DNA of 64,000 nt from UBA12545 sp051024685 (GCA_051024685.1 JAZHPA010000005.1:31429-95428); one strand, 5' to 3'; numbered from the stretch's first letter, positions 1 through 9,090 are shown. Notes: generated by a model from the letters alone, not told the origin. Program-made: numbers and translations.

Positions 1-724
1 CTTCAAAGGTTATGCGGGACTTGCCCCAAAGTTCTTGAGCTTCAACCAAGCTTAATGGCCTTCCGGTTAACCGCAGAAATTGTTCTCCAAAGGTTTTGAG
101 GGCAGAGCTAACGCCCAGCTCAACGGAACCAAAGAAACTGGGAAGCGGTTCCACTCTGTCCTTTCGAACATCAACCAGGAGGTAATCTGTAGTATAAAAT
201 CCTATATCCAGCAACCCTACCAAACCTTCTTCCGGCAGCCTGTCCAGGGCAAACAGCGCCCCCACCCCCTGGGGGTACACTGATACACCGCTAAAGGCGA
301 TGTACTTTTCGGGGCCCCCATCCACACTTACGTAAGCGGCCATGTCCTGGATGGACCGCCTTGCTATATCCTTCTGATGGCGGTAATACGCTATGGGCAG
401 GCCATAAGCTAGCGTGACCTGCCCTTCAGCATCCATCAGATAGGCGGCGGCAAAAAGCAGGATATCCGTTATGTCCCTGGAAAGTTTGTTTCGGGCTAGC
501 GTCAACTGTGCTGCCACTCCGCATTTCAATGCCAGCTCACCTACAAAATACTGCTTCTTTACCATTGTTCCCTGGGGCCTTATGGTAAGTATATGGCCCC
601 AGGAGACACTGCCTAACCCCAGATCCGCCTCACTGGCAGGCGATACAACGGATGGGAAAGCTGTTTTCTTTTCACCGGCAACAGCTTTCGTATAACCGTA
701 GCCCTGATCGATAGCCAGAAGCAT
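1..724 (-). CDS. ParM/StbA-like actin-family ATPase, partial (C-terminus beyond window)
   Basis: The open frame begins at an ATG at 724 with a GGGAGG ribosome site about 9 bases upstream and runs off the left edge after about 241 codons. The N-terminus reads MLLAIDQGYGYTKAVAG, matching the actin-superfamily phosphate-1 motif (DxGxGxTK). A later GLLDIGFYTTDYLLV matches phosphate-2 (DIGxxTTD). Proteins of this type polymerise on ATP and push apart sister plasmids, or act as cytoskeletal filaments. It lies downstream of the pilus and GGDEF genes on the same strand, separated by about 60 bases. No ParR-like adaptor or centromere repeat is visible inside the window. A role in partition is inferred from the family; a cytoskeletal role is the alternative. 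Confidence 0.8.
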   Translation of the reverse strand, partial: MLLAIDQGYGYTKAVAGEKKTAFPSVVSPASEADLGLGSVSWGHILTIRPQGTMVKKQYFVGELALKCGVAAQLTLARNKLSRDITDILLFAAAYLMDAEGQVTLAYGLPIAYYRHQKDIARRSIQDMAAYVSVDGGPEKYIAFSGVSVYPQGVGALFALDRLPEEGLVGLLDIGFYTTDYLLVDVRKDRVEPLPSFFGSVELGVSSALKTFGEQFLRLTGRPLSLVEAQELWGKSRITFE

Positions 725-787
725 CCCTTAACAACCTCCCGAACAGTCTTTTTGAACATATCAACAATTTAGCTTATTAGGAATCTG

Positions 788-1363
788 TTAGCTAACATAT
801 TCCATTATCACTGCTTCCTCGCTGCCGTAATATTCCCGCAGCAGTCTCCTAAGCCTAGTCTCTACTGCCCGCACGGCCTCTTCGCTGTGCGTCGGCAGCA
901 CCACTGCCATGCGCATATCTCCCCAAACCAAGCGGTCAGTACCCCGGATAGACTGGAATACCATGCGCTTGAATTCTTCTGTAAGCGGGCGTTTAAAATT
1001 GAATATCAGGGCAATGCTCTTTTGTTTAATACACTGTGCCAAACAGCTCGCTCCAGATAGTCTGGCGGCGAAGTCTTTAACCTCTTCAGGCCTGACCAGA
1101 TAGTCGGCAAGAACCTCGCCGTCCTTGCTCGAAACCGTGCAGTAAGGCCACAGAGATATAAGCTCCGGAACTATTTCTACTTTATCAGTCTTAATGCATA
1201 TATTATAGTGTTTCACGTTCCCTTGGCTGACCGTCGCATGTACTGAATGGACATAGGGAAGCCTACTGAAGGCCCTGAAAACCTCTTCTCGGCTGCTGAT
1301 ATCTATTTTGCCGCCTCTGATTGTTTCTTTAGTAGTCCTTGTTTGCCTTACCATCGTTTCCAC
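788..1363 (-). CDS. Protein of unknown function, possibly a degenerate GGDEF-like fold
   Basis: 191 residues from a GTG at 1363, preceded by a GGGGG tract about 10 bases upstream; an ATG at 1354 is also possible. It overlaps the end of the diguanylate cyclase gene by 35 bases, so the two are translationally coupled. I do not recognise the family. The C-terminal third (TDRLVWGDMRMAVVLPTHSE followed by a helix rich in Arg) has the rhythm of the second half of a GGDEF domain, a polar loop then a hydrophobic strand ending in LP, but without the GGDEF residues. It is soluble, with no signal peptide or membrane segment. A catalytically dead sensor or partner of the cyclase next door is a guess from position. 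Confidence 0.6.
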   Translation of the reverse strand: METMVRQTRTTKETIRGGKIDISSREEVFRAFSRLPYVHSVHATVSQGNVKHYNICIKTDKVEIVPELISLWPYCTVSSKDGEVLADYLVRPEEVKDFAARLSGASCLAQCIKQKSIALIFNFKRPLTEEFKRMVFQSIRGTDRLVWGDMRMAVVLPTHSEEAVRAVETRLRRLLREYYGSEEAVIMEYVS

Positions 1364-2135
1364 TTTTGGTTGCCCCCTTTTTTAGTCGTGCTTTATGTTC
1401 ATACATGCGGGTATCGGCACACTTTAACAGCTCATTCAGTTCCGAAGCGTCTGTGGGGTAGGCTGCCAGCCCCCACGAAAAAGTGACCACCACTCCCTTT
1501 CCGCAGTCCACCTCCTTACTCCCAAGTCGTTCAGCTATTTTTTTGCCCTCTTTATCATCGGTACCCGGGAGAACCGCGACGAACTCGTCTCCCCCATACC
1601 TGGCAAGAAAATCCCGCGAGCGCAAGGCCGATCTAAGAACCTGGGCGGCTTTTATTAGTATTTCGTCTCCGACCAGATGCCCAAAACGGTCGTTCACGAC
1701 CTTGAAATCGTTTAGGTCCAGAAAGACCACGCAAAAGTTTTCTCCACGTTCGATTTCTTCTTCAAGCCTGGCCTTTAGCGACATCCGATTCGGTATCCCC
1801 GTGAGCGGATCAAGCCTGACGCATTCCTGGAGAACATCATATTGCCTAGCATTCTGGATAGCGCGGCTGCAGTACTGGCGCAAATATTCTTCGCTGAATT
1901 CCTTCTGGGGGTTGACCGCGATAAGCCACCCACCCCCCTGGAGAGGCACATAGAGGCCCCCCAGCCTCAGAGTACGTTCTCTCGCCACGTGCAAGTTACC
2001 CTCCCGGTAGACCCATAGGGGTCCCTCCTCTTCCAGACAAATAGCCACTTCCTCCGCGTTCAATATGTCTCTTACCTGGGCTAGTAAGAACTTAATTGTA
2101 TCGTTTATACCTGAGAGTGGAGGCAAAACCAGCAT
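1329..2135 (-). CDS. Diguanylate cyclase with N-terminal GAF-like region
   Basis: 268 residues, ATG at 2135 with GAGGTG upstream. Residues 1-100 form a small alpha/beta region ending in a helix, similar in layout to a GAF sensor. The catalytic half follows, starting at the usual DPLTGIPNR motif (109-117). The active-site loop RYGGDEF (GGDEF at 181-185) is intact. An inhibitory-site RxxD (RSRD, 172-175) lies exactly five residues before it, so product inhibition is expected. The protein should convert two GTP to cyclic di-GMP in the cytoplasm. It closes the minor-pilin / prepilin-peptidase gene run, which suggests local c-di-GMP control of the pilus or adhesin. A c-di-GMP-I riboswitch occurs elsewhere in the window. 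Confidence 0.92.
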   Translation of the reverse strand: MLVLPPLSGINDTIKFLLAQVRDILNAEEVAICLEEEGPLWVYREGNLHVARERTLRLGGLYVPLQGGGWLIAVNPQKEFSEEYLRQYCSRAIQNARQYDVLQECVRLDPLTGIPNRMSLKARLEEEIERGENFCVVFLDLNDFKVVNDRFGHLVGDEILIKAAQVLRSALRSRDFLARYGGDEFVAVLPGTDDKEGKKIAERLGSKEVDCGKGVVVTFSWGLAAYPTDASELNELLKCADTRMYEHKARLKKGATKSGNDGKANKDY

Positions 2136-2188
2136 TCTACGATCACCTCGCTAAACATCCCGCCTCGCTCTTCTTTATAAGATTCTTT

Positions 2189-2779
2189 CTAGGCCCCGCT
2201 TTTTTGAAGTACAACACATTTGTAAGATCCCTCATTTTCAAGCCTGGCCGCCGCCCACCTCTCACACTTCACGGGCGCTCCCACTATACTCCTGGCCTCA
2301 AGGCTGACCACCCCAATCACCCCGGCCGCGGGAAGAGCGACTTCAATTGCGTCATTCACGGTAAATACTTGGGGGAATCCTTTCCCTGGAATCTCTCGCT
2401 CCTCCAGACGACCATCCTGAAATACGTACTCAACGCCGCCAGTACCGTTGTATACCCAGAGCTTGTATTCTAATCCCCCCTGCCAGGGCGAGCTTTCTAA
2501 CGCCTCCAAAGTCGTGAGATCCAGCCCCAGGTTCCGGACAAGCATTTCTTCAAAGGTTTCCCGCGCAGTCTCGGGATCTATATAAGCGTCTTCTCTCTCA
2601 AGTCCCTGCGACGCCGCCGCCTTTACTGAAAGGGCTACTGACTGCTTCAGGTTTACGTCCGCCAGCGTTACCAGCTGTACCCCCTTCACGCTCCACACCA
2701 TTGCCGTAACTAGTAGCAGAATCAGAAAGGGCAATATTATCTCTATCTGACCTTCCTCACTCCGGAGAAACCTTCGCAC
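2189..2779 (-). CDS. TadE/TadF-like minor prepilin
   Basis: 196 residues from a GTG at 2779 with a GAGGC ribosome site. The N-terminus is LRSEEG followed by a hydrophobic helix starting QIEIILPF, which fits a prepilin-peptidase leader (cut after Gly) and a single membrane segment. The rest is an extracytoplasmic domain of mixed strands and helices. TadE/TadF proteins are pseudopilins that help assemble or anchor Flp pili. The start overlaps the end of the previous gene by 23 bases, so it is translationally coupled within the prepilin peptidase cluster. Family assignment rests on leader, size and context rather than on a strong motif. Confidence 0.7.
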   Translation of the reverse strand: MRRFLRSEEGQIEIILPFLILLLVTAMVWSVKGVQLVTLADVNLKQSVALSVKAAASQGLEREDAYIDPETARETFEEMLVRNLGLDLTTLEALESSPWQGGLEYKLWVYNGTGGVEYVFQDGRLEEREIPGKGFPQVFTVNDAIEVALPAAGVIGVVSLEARSIVGAPVKCERWAAARLENEGSYKCVVLQKSGA

Positions 2780-3179
2780 TGATAGCCTCGCCTCCTATGC
2801 GGATTTTAATTGGCCTCCCGAGTTGGCCGCCTATCAGCATTCTGGACAGGAAGTTATCTACCCGAGGGACGAACTCTATCTCTAACCAAACCTTGTTCGG
2901 CCAGAACACGGGCTCGCGCCCGCCTCGTAGAAGCGTTCCCCTTACTTCTACCGTGCCTTCTTTCGCCAGCGGCTCAAATTTCCTGATGAGTTCCTGTTCC
3001 TCGTCGGCAGTCAGCCCGCCATTAACTTCCATAGTGGAAAGTGCGTAATACTTCAGGTGCTGGGCTTGCTGATAGATGGTGAGAACGCTCCAGTACTCCA
3101 CCGCGGCAAACATAATAAAGGCCAGTAACAGAACTGCTGGCAACAGGCTAATTATGCTCCAACCGTCTTCGTTTCTCAA
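2757..3179 (-). CDS. TadE-like minor prepilin
   Basis: About 140 residues. The frame is open further upstream, but the best start is a TTG at 3179 that overlaps the TGA of the preceding gene (TTGA). This gives the N-terminus LRNEDG followed by the hydrophobic stretch WSIISLLPAVLL. EDG then a membrane helix is the same leader layout as in the neighbouring small proteins, so it is a likely prepilin peptidase substrate. The remainder is a short soluble domain outside the membrane. It is coupled at both ends to other minor-pilin genes. The earlier ATG at 3305 would add residues encoded on top of the preceding gene and is unlikely. Confidence 0.6.
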   Translation of the reverse strand: MRNEDGWSIISLLPAVLLLAFIMFAAVEYWSVLTIYQQAQHLKYYALSTMEVNGGLTADEEQELIRKFEPLAKEGTVEVRGTLLRGGREPVFWPNKVWLEIEFVPRVDNFLSRMLIGGQLGRPIKIRIGGEAISAKVSPE

Positions 3180-3373
3180 TACCCAGATTCCACGATGTCC
3201 CTTATAGCGTCCTCCACATGGCTTGCGGTCTGCTCCAATGCATTTGCAATCCCTGCTATTATCGGTAGAAACCCAAGCCCTAATATTAAAGCGCCAACCA
3301 GCCATTCTATTATATCCCCCTCTTCAGACCGGATAAAAGACCGGATAAATGTTGCAAGCCCTCTGAGCATCAT
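3176..3373 (-). CDS. Short Flp-like prepilin
   Basis: 65 residues: a positively charged N-terminus, then IRSEEG, then a hydrophobic helix beginning DIIEWLVGALILG. A Glu at +4 after the Gly is close to the Glu5 of class III prepilins. The size and layout match Flp-type pilin subunits or TadF-like minor pilins. Its start overlaps the stop of the prepilin peptidase gene by 4 bases and its stop overlaps the next start, so the three genes are made as a coupled set. Exact role (major or minor subunit) cannot be told from sequence. Confidence 0.62.
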   Translation of the reverse strand: MMLRGLATFIRSFIRSEEGDIIEWLVGALILGLGFLPIIAGIANALEQTASHVEDAIRDIVESGY

Positions 3374-3912
3374 ATAATTCCCCCCACCTTTGCGGCAATA
3401 AGACTGACAATTAACGCCGTGAATATTACCGGTGCCCCTATATGCTTCACCTTGTTTCCATGAATCAAAACGTTGGCGTCTTTGAAACCGCCGATCTCCA
3501 ACGCTGCTTCTGCCTTCATTTTTTCTAAAGCCACTTTAAAATTAAAGCCATAGGCCTTTAGACGTATAAAAACTGCACTTATCGCAAGCATTATAAAGAA
3601 GAAGCACACAAACAAGATACCCAGCTTGAGGTCCACACTGCTAAGATTAAGGGCTATAGCAACGATCAGCTTGATGTCTCCCGCTCCAAACTTACCCCCG
3701 GCACTTACCATGGCCCCGGAGAAGGTTGCCACCAACAGACCCGCCAGTAATAGCCCTGGGCCTCCCACTACCAACGACCACAACACGCCAAAACTGAGCA
3801 GAGGCAGAGTGACGTAGTTTTTAATCTTGCCCCAGCGGGCATCCGTATAAATTGACACCGCAGAGGCAAGTAAAGATAAGCCCACTGGTACAGCATACTG
3901 AATGCTCAACAT
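3370..3912 (-). CDS. Prepilin peptidase, A24 / TadV-CpaA type
   Basis: 180 residues, almost all membrane helices. The two catalytic aspartates of the A24 aspartic peptidases are visible: the first in SIYTDARWGKIKNYVTLP, the second in the GxGD motif (GKFGAGDIKL). There is no cysteine-rich methylase domain, which is the short CpaA/TadV form used by Tad systems. It cuts the leader of Flp-type prepilins at the inner face of the membrane after the conserved Gly. The start follows directly on the stop of the upstream small prepilin gene, with GGGGGG as ribosome site. At least six proteins with a matching leader are encoded within 10 kb. Confidence 0.9.
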   Translation of the reverse strand: MLSIQYAVPVGLSLLASAVSIYTDARWGKIKNYVTLPLLSFGVLWSLVVGGPGLLLAGLLVATFSGAMVSAGGKFGAGDIKLIVAIALNLSSVDLKLGILFVCFFFIMLAISAVFIRLKAYGFNFKVALEKMKAEAALEIGGFKDANVLIHGNKVKHIGAPVIFTALIVSLIAAKVGGII

Positions 3913-4095
3913 TTATAACCCCCCAAATCGGAAACTTAGGATCTTCTGTATTATTTCGCCGGCTTTAAGACGCAGAGCAGCAAGAATCCCGAACAGCACC
4001 GCAGCACTACCAAGACCAATCACAATTACCTCCACCAGCTTTTCCACAGTGATTCCTTCTTCAAAGATAAGTAGCTTTCTGAAATTTGCCCACAC
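3913..4095 (-). CDS. Short Flp-like prepilin
   Basis: 60 residues when started at the GTG at 4095, which has AAGGAG ten bases upstream; the longer ATG start at 4137 lacks a good site. Sequence: a short basic leader, IFEEG, then ITVEKLVEVIVIGLGSAAVLF, a single membrane helix with Glu at +4 after the Gly. This is the class III prepilin pattern. It is the first gene of the peptidase cluster and its TAA directly abuts the peptidase ATG. The gene is too small for finer assignment. Confidence 0.58.
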   Translation of the reverse strand: MWANFRKLLIFEEGITVEKLVEVIVIGLGSAAVLFGILAALRLKAGEIIQKILSFRFGGL

Positions 4096-4217
4096 ACCTA
4101 TCCCTCTCCTTTCTCCATGGCGTACATTACATCCCACACACTATTAACACAAACAGCGCCAGCCCTGTCCTGCGCTATGCACTAAAAATGTACGCCTTTT
4201 CCTGTTTTTATTCCCCC

Positions 4218-4250
4218 AAAAAAAGAGGCCGCCAGGTTTGTCTCCTGGCG
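4218..4250 (-). terminator. Rho-independent terminator after the large adhesin gene
   Basis: On the minus strand CGCCAGG-AGACAAA-CCTGGCG forms a 7-bp stem followed at once by CTCTTTTTTT. It sits 17 bases after the stop of the 1607-residue adhesin and before the prepilin peptidase cluster. Confidence 0.88.
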
Positions 4251-4266
4251 ACCTGTTAACAGGCAC

Positions 4267-7200
4267 CTATCTTGAGGGGTACACCACCACGGGTTCCCCG
4301 CTAGTCCGTTGCTCCGGATATACCACCACGGGCTGTTGTTGCGACGACCGCTCCAAACCTACCACAGGTATGTTGCCTACCTTCACCGGTACCCGGTAGG
4401 TGTTGCCGTTATAGGTCACAATGACTTCAGTTTGACCATCTCTCTTGCCGTATACCACCCCATTCGGCTTCACCGTCGCTATACTGGTATCCGCACTCGT
4501 ATACTGCGCATAGGTAGTCACGTCCTGGGTGGAACCATTGCTATATATTACTACCACTGTTAACCTTACACTTCCATATTTGTTCACCACCACAGGGTTC
4601 GGACTTACGCTAACGCCAGTCTGAACCACCGCAGGTGCCTTCACTGTAACAGGAACCGAAGCGCTCCGGCCCTGATAGTTAACCGTTACCGTGCATGCGC
4701 CGTCCTTTACTGCCGTTACCAGCCCTCCGGCGCTCACCAAGGCTACGGCGTTATTACTCGAGTTATAACTTGCTTCCGCCGTAACATCACGAGTGCTCCC
4801 ATCGCTGTACTGCGCCGTCACCTTCAGCTGCTGGCTCTGTCCTATTTCCAAGGTAACGCTGGCCGGTTCGACTTTCAGCCCGGTCATCACAGGAGCAGTC
4901 ACTACTACGGGAACGCTGGCCTGCTTGCCGCCGTAAGAAACGGTCACGGTAGTGTTACCAGTTCCATTCCCTGTTACCTGCCCTCCAGGCGCTACCACCG
5001 CAATTGAGCTGTTGCCGGAAGCATAAGCCGCTGGGGCGGTCACGTCCTGGACGGTACCATCCGACAGCATGGCTTTTACCGTCAGTTGTTGTGTCTTACC
5101 CACCGCGATGTTAACCTGGGCGGGCTCCACGTCTAGAGCCTCCACCACCGGAGCAGCCACCGTCACCGATACACTTACCTGCCTCCCACCGTAAGACACG
5201 GTAACCATGGTATTGCCCTCGCCTACTCCGATAACCTTGCCATCGGCCGAGACAGAGGCTACTGCTGGGTTCGCTACCCCGTAGCTCGCCTGCGCGGTTA
5301 CGTCCACCGTAGAGCCATCCGACAGTGTAGCAGTCACCTTAAACTGTTGTGTCTTACCCTTCGGCAGGCTTACACTTTGCGGCTCTACGGTCAGGGCTTC
5401 CACAGTCGGAGCGCTCACTACTACGAGCACGTCCACACTCTTACCCTGGTAGGAGACGGTTACTGTAGTATTACCTTCTCCTACTCCACTTACGCTACCA
5501 CCAGCTGAAACCACCGCTATATCGGTATTGGCAGAACTATATGCGGCCTGGCTGGTAACATCTATCATAGAGCCGTCCGAAAGCATAGCCCTTACTGCCA
5601 ACTGCTGGCTCTTACCCTTAGCCAGAGTTACGCTCGAAGGCTCAACACTGAGGGTCTCCACTACCGGTTGTGTCACTTCTACCGGTACGTGGACCGTTTT
5701 ACCACCGTAGGTGATGCTGACCGTAGCACTGCCAGTGCCCGTACCGTAAACTTTGCCGTCAGCCGAAACAGTCGCTACCTCCGTATCGCTGGAATTATAT
5801 GCGGCCTCTCCAGTTACATCTGCCCTGGTGCCGTCCGACAGTATAGCGGTAACCTTCAACTGTTGCGTCTTACCCTTGGGCAGGCTCACCTGCGCGGGTT
5901 CTACCATTAAGCTTTCCACCACGGGAGCGGTGACCGTTACCGGAACCTGGACGGACTTACCCTGATAGGTCACTATCAATATGGTATTACCTTCGGCAAG
6001 CCCTTGGACTAAACCTCCGCTGACGCTTATTACCGAGCTATCTCCCACCTCATAGGTCACATCCCCAGTTACGTCTTTGGTACTACCATCGGAATAGGCG
6101 GCAGTTACCACAACCTGCTGGCTCCGCCCCTTGGCTACGCTCACCGAATTGGGTGTAACAGTCAGACCCGTCAGGACCGATGCTTTGGCAGTTACTTCTA
6201 CCGGAACGGTCGCTGTCTTGCCTCCATAGGTTACCGTTATATTGGCACTTCCTGCCTTTACTCCGGTCACCACACCTCCATTGCTTACCATGGCTACCAG
6301 GCTGTTATCAACCTGGTAGCTGGCCAGAGTAGTAACATCGACAGCACTGCCGTCAGAGTAATGGGCCGTTACCGTTAGCTTCCCGGTTGCGCCCTCTGCC
6401 AGGTTAACGCTGGCCGGCTCCACTGTAATACTATCCAGGCTTAATGTAGACTGGTTATTTCCCCGCAGGTTATCAAAACCACTCACAGGCGTTCTATTGA
6501 CCGTCTCAATTGGCTGCCCATCTACCGGTACGTACTCTATGGTCGGCACCTCGCCGCCAACCAGAGGTGCACCCAGGTATAGAATTATTTTGTTATCTTT
6601 CATCTCTACTTTCACTACTGGAATCTCCCGGTCGCCTACGAATACCCGGAAGCCAGCGTTGCCTTCATATATTACGTCCTGCAACTCAGCCGGAACACTT
6701 ATTACGACTGTCCGGCCGTCCTCTGAAACTACCGGAGGTTCATAAATCACCACCGGGAAGGTGCTCCGGTTCTCCACGCTCACTGGTGTAGTGGTTGCCG
6801 ATAGCGGCGTACCCGCCACCGTCGTTATCTCCTGGCCCTGAACGGGAGTATAAGATATGGTTACCGCCTCTCCTTGAGGAACCGGATGCTCCAGATAGAG
6901 GTAAGCCCCGTTGCCGTCTGTCACTACCCTCGTTACCTGAATGGGGGTTCCGCTGCTGTATACCGTATAACCCGCATTACCCTGGTACTCCACCACTTTG
7001 ACCTTCGTCGGGAAGGTAATGTAGACCACATCGCCTCCCGGCTGGACCACCACGGTGGAACGCTCGAGGGTTAAAGGAACGGTGCTCTGGTTGATTACCG
7101 GTGTTGCTGGAATACTCACCGTATCCCCATCTATGGGTATCAGCGGATAATTGGGGTCCGGATTGTACCTGACTACAACGTCGCTTCCTACCGTTACCGG

Positions 7201-9090
7201 CCGGTGCAGATATAACCACACTTCACTAAAGGGCCAGCCGTCCGTGCCCTCCTTTACCTCTACCCTGATTACCGGCACGTCTACTCCGTTCTCGGTTACC
7301 GTGAAATCGGCGGCAGAGTTATAGGTTACAGGCTGTAAGTGCTGGGGCACCTTTAGGACGATTATGTCCCCGGTTTGCTTTACCGTGGTCGAAGGTTCTA
7401 CAACCGTTACCGGAACAGTTGCCGTCTGGCCTTGATAGGTTACAGTTAGGTTGGTGCTACCCGCAGCCAGACCCTGAACTAAACCGCTGTTCACAGTGGC
7501 TATTGAACTATCTCCCACCTGATAGTTCGCTACTCCGGTTACATCTTTAGTACTGCCGTCGGAATAAGTCGCGATTACCCTGAGCTGCTGGCTCCCGTCT
7601 TTAATTACAACCACCGGACTAGGGCTTACATCAATCCGGGTTACCGCTGCTTCGGTTACCGTTACCGGGATTGTTGCCGTTTTACCGAAACACGTGACAG
7701 TTATCATTGCGGTCCCCTTTGATATACCCTTCACAATATTGCCATTAACCGTTGCTACTGATGGATCAGAGGATACGAAAGACGCCTGGGAAGTCGCATC
7801 TTCTGTGGAGCCGTCCGAATAGTGTGCGGTCACAGTTATCTGCGCAGATTGGTTCACCTGAAGAGATAATGTATCCGGTAAAACGCTGATGCTGGAAATT
7901 TGAAGGTCAGGCGTTCCTCCCACTTCTTTCGGCTTCGGCAGAGTCCTCAGCCAGGGGTAACTTATCCCTTCTTCTATAGCCCAGACGTTCACAAAATCCC
8001 AGTTCGCATAGGTTGTTCTCTGCTTCATCTTTTCGGTGGGATATCCCGTACCTAAGACCGAGTTGGTAGTCCCCGAAACCTGGGTGTCCCAGTAGCTGTA
8101 GATAGCGGTACTATCGGTGGTTCTAGACGCTACCAGACCCCCTCTATTAACCTTACCACCGCTTACAGAAACCGCAGCATAGCTGTTAGAGATGGAACCG
8201 TACAGGTACCCCACCAGGCCACCAACCCACTCGGTGCTGCCGCTAATCTGGCCGCCCACAACGTAGGTGTTGGAGATGGAACCCTTATACTGCGACGCCA
8301 CTAGGCCACCAACGCCGTCGTAGGTGTCGGAATAATCGATGCCCACAGCGTAGATGTTGGAGACGTAGACGTTAGAGATGGAACCGTCACTCACCCACCC
8401 TACTAGGCCGGCAACATAGCCGCAGCCGCTAACTTGGCTGTCTGCAACGTAGGCATTGGAGATGGAACCGTTACTCACCAACCCTACTAGGCCACCAACA
8501 TGGCCGCGGCCGCTAACCTGGCTGCCCGCAACGTAGGTATTGGAGACGTAGGCGTTGGAGATGGAACTGCTAGGCGTGTAGCCTACCAAGCCACCAATAG
8601 TATAACTATTACTGCTACTGGTAATGCGGCTGTCCTTTACGTTGACACCGGTAATACTGCTACCATCGACATAACCTGCCAAAACGGCTGTATACCTACC
8701 ACCCTGCACTTGGGCGCTCTCAAAACCCAGATCCTTTACCGTGGCGTTGTTGAGCCTGCCGAAAAGACCCGCATAATCGCTGTCCGTGTAAATGTAAAGA
8801 TTACGTATCACATGACCTCCGCCGTCAAATGTGCCCTTGAACGGCGCATTCGCCGTCCCTATCGGAACCCAGTTAACACCGCTCAGGTCCAAATCGTTTA
8901 TCATCTTGTAATACGCAGTCAAGTCGTTTCTCACCTGGTTAAGGTCTTCAACAGTAGAAATGAGATATGGATCTGCCGCAGTACCCGAACCTCCCGAAAA
9001 TGCATAGCCAGGATGAGGCATCACAGCAAGCGCTACTACCAGCGCCAGCAAGGCTACACCGAACAAAACATGCTTTCTGGATAAAAGCAC
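4267..9090 (-). CDS. Giant secreted surface protein: GLUG repeats plus ten Ig-like (Big_2) domains
   Basis: 1607 residues with a clear signal peptide (basic start, hydrophobic core, cut near GYAFSG). Residues about 30-390 hold GLUG-type beta repeats (GGLVGYxxxGSISNAY pattern, at least five). Two Big_2 bacterial Ig-like domains follow, then three longer beta domains of about 105 residues with a YxGNAGFxV motif, then eight more Big_2 domains of about 85 residues each. Each Big_2 domain carries a YSDGS or LSDGS...DVT motif. The tail repeats PVVVYP twice and has no LPxTG sortase signal. Such proteins are exported adhesins or substrate-binding stalks. It sits between the pilin genes and the prepilin peptidase cluster and ends in its own terminator. 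How it is held to the cell surface is unclear. Confidence 0.88.
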   Translation of the reverse strand: MLLSRKHVLFGVALLALVVALAVMPHPGYAFSGGSGTAADPYLISTVEDLNQVRNDLTAYYKMINDLDLSGVNWVPIGTANAPFKGTFDGGGHVIRNLYIYTDSDYAGLFGRLNNATVKDLGFESAQVQGGRYTAVLAGYVDGSSITGVNVKDSRITSSSNSYTIGGLVGYTPSSSISNAYVSNTYVAGSQVSGRGHVGGLVGLVSNGSISNAYVADSQVSGCGYVAGLVGWVSDGSISNVYVSNIYAVGIDYSDTYDGVGGLVASQYKGSISNTYVVGGQISGSTEWVGGLVGYLYGSISNSYAAVSVSGGKVNRGGLVASRTTDSTAIYSYWDTQVSGTTNSVLGTGYPTEKMKQRTTYANWDFVNVWAIEEGISYPWLRTLPKPKEVGGTPDLQISSISVLPDTLSLQVNQSAQITVTAHYSDGSTEDATSQASFVSSDPSVATVNGNIVKGISKGTAMITVTCFGKTATIPVTVTEAAVTRIDVSPSPVVVIKDGSQQLRVIATYSDGSTKDVTGVANYQVGDSSIATVNSGLVQGLAAGSTNLTVTYQGQTATVPVTVVEPSTTVKQTGDIIVLKVPQHLQPVTYNSAADFTVTENGVDVPVIRVEVKEGTDGWPFSEVWLYLHRPVTVGSDVVVRYNPDPNYPLIPIDGDTVSIPATPVINQSTVPLTLERSTVVVQPGGDVVYITFPTKVKVVEYQGNAGYTVYSSGTPIQVTRVVTDGNGAYLYLEHPVPQGEAVTISYTPVQGQEITTVAGTPLSATTTPVSVENRSTFPVVIYEPPVVSEDGRTVVISVPAELQDVIYEGNAGFRVFVGDREIPVVKVEMKDNKIILYLGAPLVGGEVPTIEYVPVDGQPIETVNRTPVSGFDNLRGNNQSTLSLDSITVEPASVNLAEGATGKLTVTAHYSDGSAVDVTTLASYQVDNSLVAMVSNGGVVTGVKAGSANITVTYGGKTATVPVEVTAKASVLTGLTVTPNSVSVAKGRSQQVVVTAAYSDGSTKDVTGDVTYEVGDSSVISVSGGLVQGLAEGNTILIVTYQGKSVQVPVTVTAPVVESLMVEPAQVSLPKGKTQQLKVTAILSDGTRADVTGEAAYNSSDTEVATVSADGKVYGTGTGSATVSITYGGKTVHVPVEVTQPVVETLSVEPSSVTLAKGKSQQLAVRAMLSDGSMIDVTSQAAYSSANTDIAVVSAGGSVSGVGEGNTTVTVSYQGKSVDVLVVVSAPTVEALTVEPQSVSLPKGKTQQFKVTATLSDGSTVDVTAQASYGVANPAVASVSADGKVIGVGEGNTMVTVSYGGRQVSVSVTVAAPVVEALDVEPAQVNIAVGKTQQLTVKAMLSDGTVQDVTAPAAYASGNSSIAVVAPGGQVTGNGTGNTTVTVSYGGKQASVPVVVTAPVMTGLKVEPASVTLEIGQSQQLKVTAQYSDGSTRDVTAEASYNSSNNAVALVSAGGLVTAVKDGACTVTVNYQGRSASVPVTVKAPAVVQTGVSVSPNPVVVNKYGSVRLTVVVIYSNGSTQDVTTYAQYTSADTSIATVKPNGVVYGKRDGQTEVIVTYNGNTYRVPVKVGNIPVVGLERSSQQQPVVVYPEQRTSGEPVVVYPSR
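4580..6440 (-). repeat. Eight tandem ~255-base units coding Big_2 domains
   Basis: The DNA repeats with a period of about 255 bases, for example recurrent CTGTTGxxTCTTACCC and ACGTCxxxxGTxxxGCCATCCGA blocks on the plus strand. Each unit codes one Ig-like domain of the adhesin. Such arrays change copy number by recombination. Confidence 0.75.

Noticed and set aside
4580..6440. Regular ~255-base repeats as a possible CRISPR or satellite array
   Set aside because: The units are far longer than CRISPR repeats and are in-frame Ig-like domains of one gene.
8500..9084. Plus-strand open frame of 194 codons over the adhesin start
   Set aside because: Antisense shadow of the GLUG repeats; no ribosome site or motif.
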